A stretch of DNA of 6,538 bases from Sulfurimonas sp. (GTDB lineage Bacteria; Campylobacterota; Campylobacteria; Campylobacterales; Sulfurimonadaceae). The notes under the pieces were generated by a model. That model was not told the DNA's origin, made no database searches, and saw only the letters and a program-made list of their open reading frames with translations. Where the stretch lies: positions 1-6,538 of the forward strand of contig JANTGV010000065.1 in NCBI GenBank assembly GCA_024762745.1. The letters are read 5' to 3'. The position numbers and the translations under genes are program-made. Position 1 is the stretch's first letter. Each line of letters begins with the position of its first letter. This document shows, in pieces, positions 6,377 to 6,538 of the stretch.

Positions 6377-6538
6377 TTAGATAACCTTTTGTGCTAAAAC
6401 ACTCATCGTGCTGTTATCATAGTTTACATTTTTTACACTTTCTAAAACATCTTCATAAGAGAGTTTGGTGTTATCATAAACGATAACTATTGATTCATCA
6501 TTTGGCTTTAAAAATGTATTTTCACCAAACTCTGTATA
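6377..6538 (-). CDS. C-terminal end of an unidentified protein, cut by window edge
   Basis: An open minus-strand frame runs from the window edge to a TAA at 6377-6379, giving the last 53 residues of a protein (ending NSTMSVLAQKVI). It has no in-frame stop before that. It ends two bases before the DUF1653 start and carries the DUF1653 ribosome binding site within its last codons, as expected for a real operon neighbour. The piece is soluble-looking, acidic, with a hydrophobic strand SIVIVYDN. That is too little to identify a family. Confidence 0.6.
   Translation of the reverse strand, partial: YTEFGENTFLKPNDESIVIVYDNTKLSYEDVLESVKNVNYDNSTMSVLAQKVI

Noticed and set aside
1..6538. CRISPR arrays, tRNA/rRNA genes, insertion sequences or defence systems
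   Set aside because: No regularly spaced repeats, tRNA-like cloverleaf, transposase or terminal inverted repeats were seen; the window is filled with ordinary coding genes.

Overview
The window looks like chromosomal DNA from a Campylobacterota bacterium, probably a Sulfurimonas- or Sulfurovum-like sulfur oxidiser. This is judged from the low GC content, the tight gene packing, the protein style, and a -10-type promoter without a clear -35. The genus is an inference and was not tested by any search.

Layout: (1) Positions 2-3548, plus strand, hold a signalling cluster. It contains the 3' part of a membrane-anchored GGDEF diguanylate cyclase, an OmpR-type response regulator, and a soluble histidine kinase with four CBS domains and a PAS-like domain. 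The last two genes overlap by one base and form a clear two-component pair. (2) Positions 3549-5836, plus strand, hold an arginine cluster behind a likely promoter. It contains argB (acetylglutamate kinase), a 77-residue protein of unknown function, and a complete phosphagen kinase of the arginine kinase type, and ends in a strong intrinsic terminator. (3) Positions 5828-6538, minus strand, hold a convergent set: the C-terminus of an unidentified protein, a DUF1653 protein, and a YciH/SUI1-type translation factor.

The most notable feature is the arginine kinase. Phosphagen kinases are typical of animals and protists and are sporadic in bacteria. This one keeps both domains and all the catalytic residues I can align from memory. 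It lies downstream of the usual feedback-controlled step of arginine synthesis, apparently in the same transcript. A reasonable inference is that the cell makes arginine and phosphorylates it as an ATP buffer. The CBS-domain kinase just upstream is of a kind that could sense adenine nucleotides, so the two clusters could share an energy-status theme, but nothing in the sequence proves that link. There is no gene-free stretch longer than about 75 bases.
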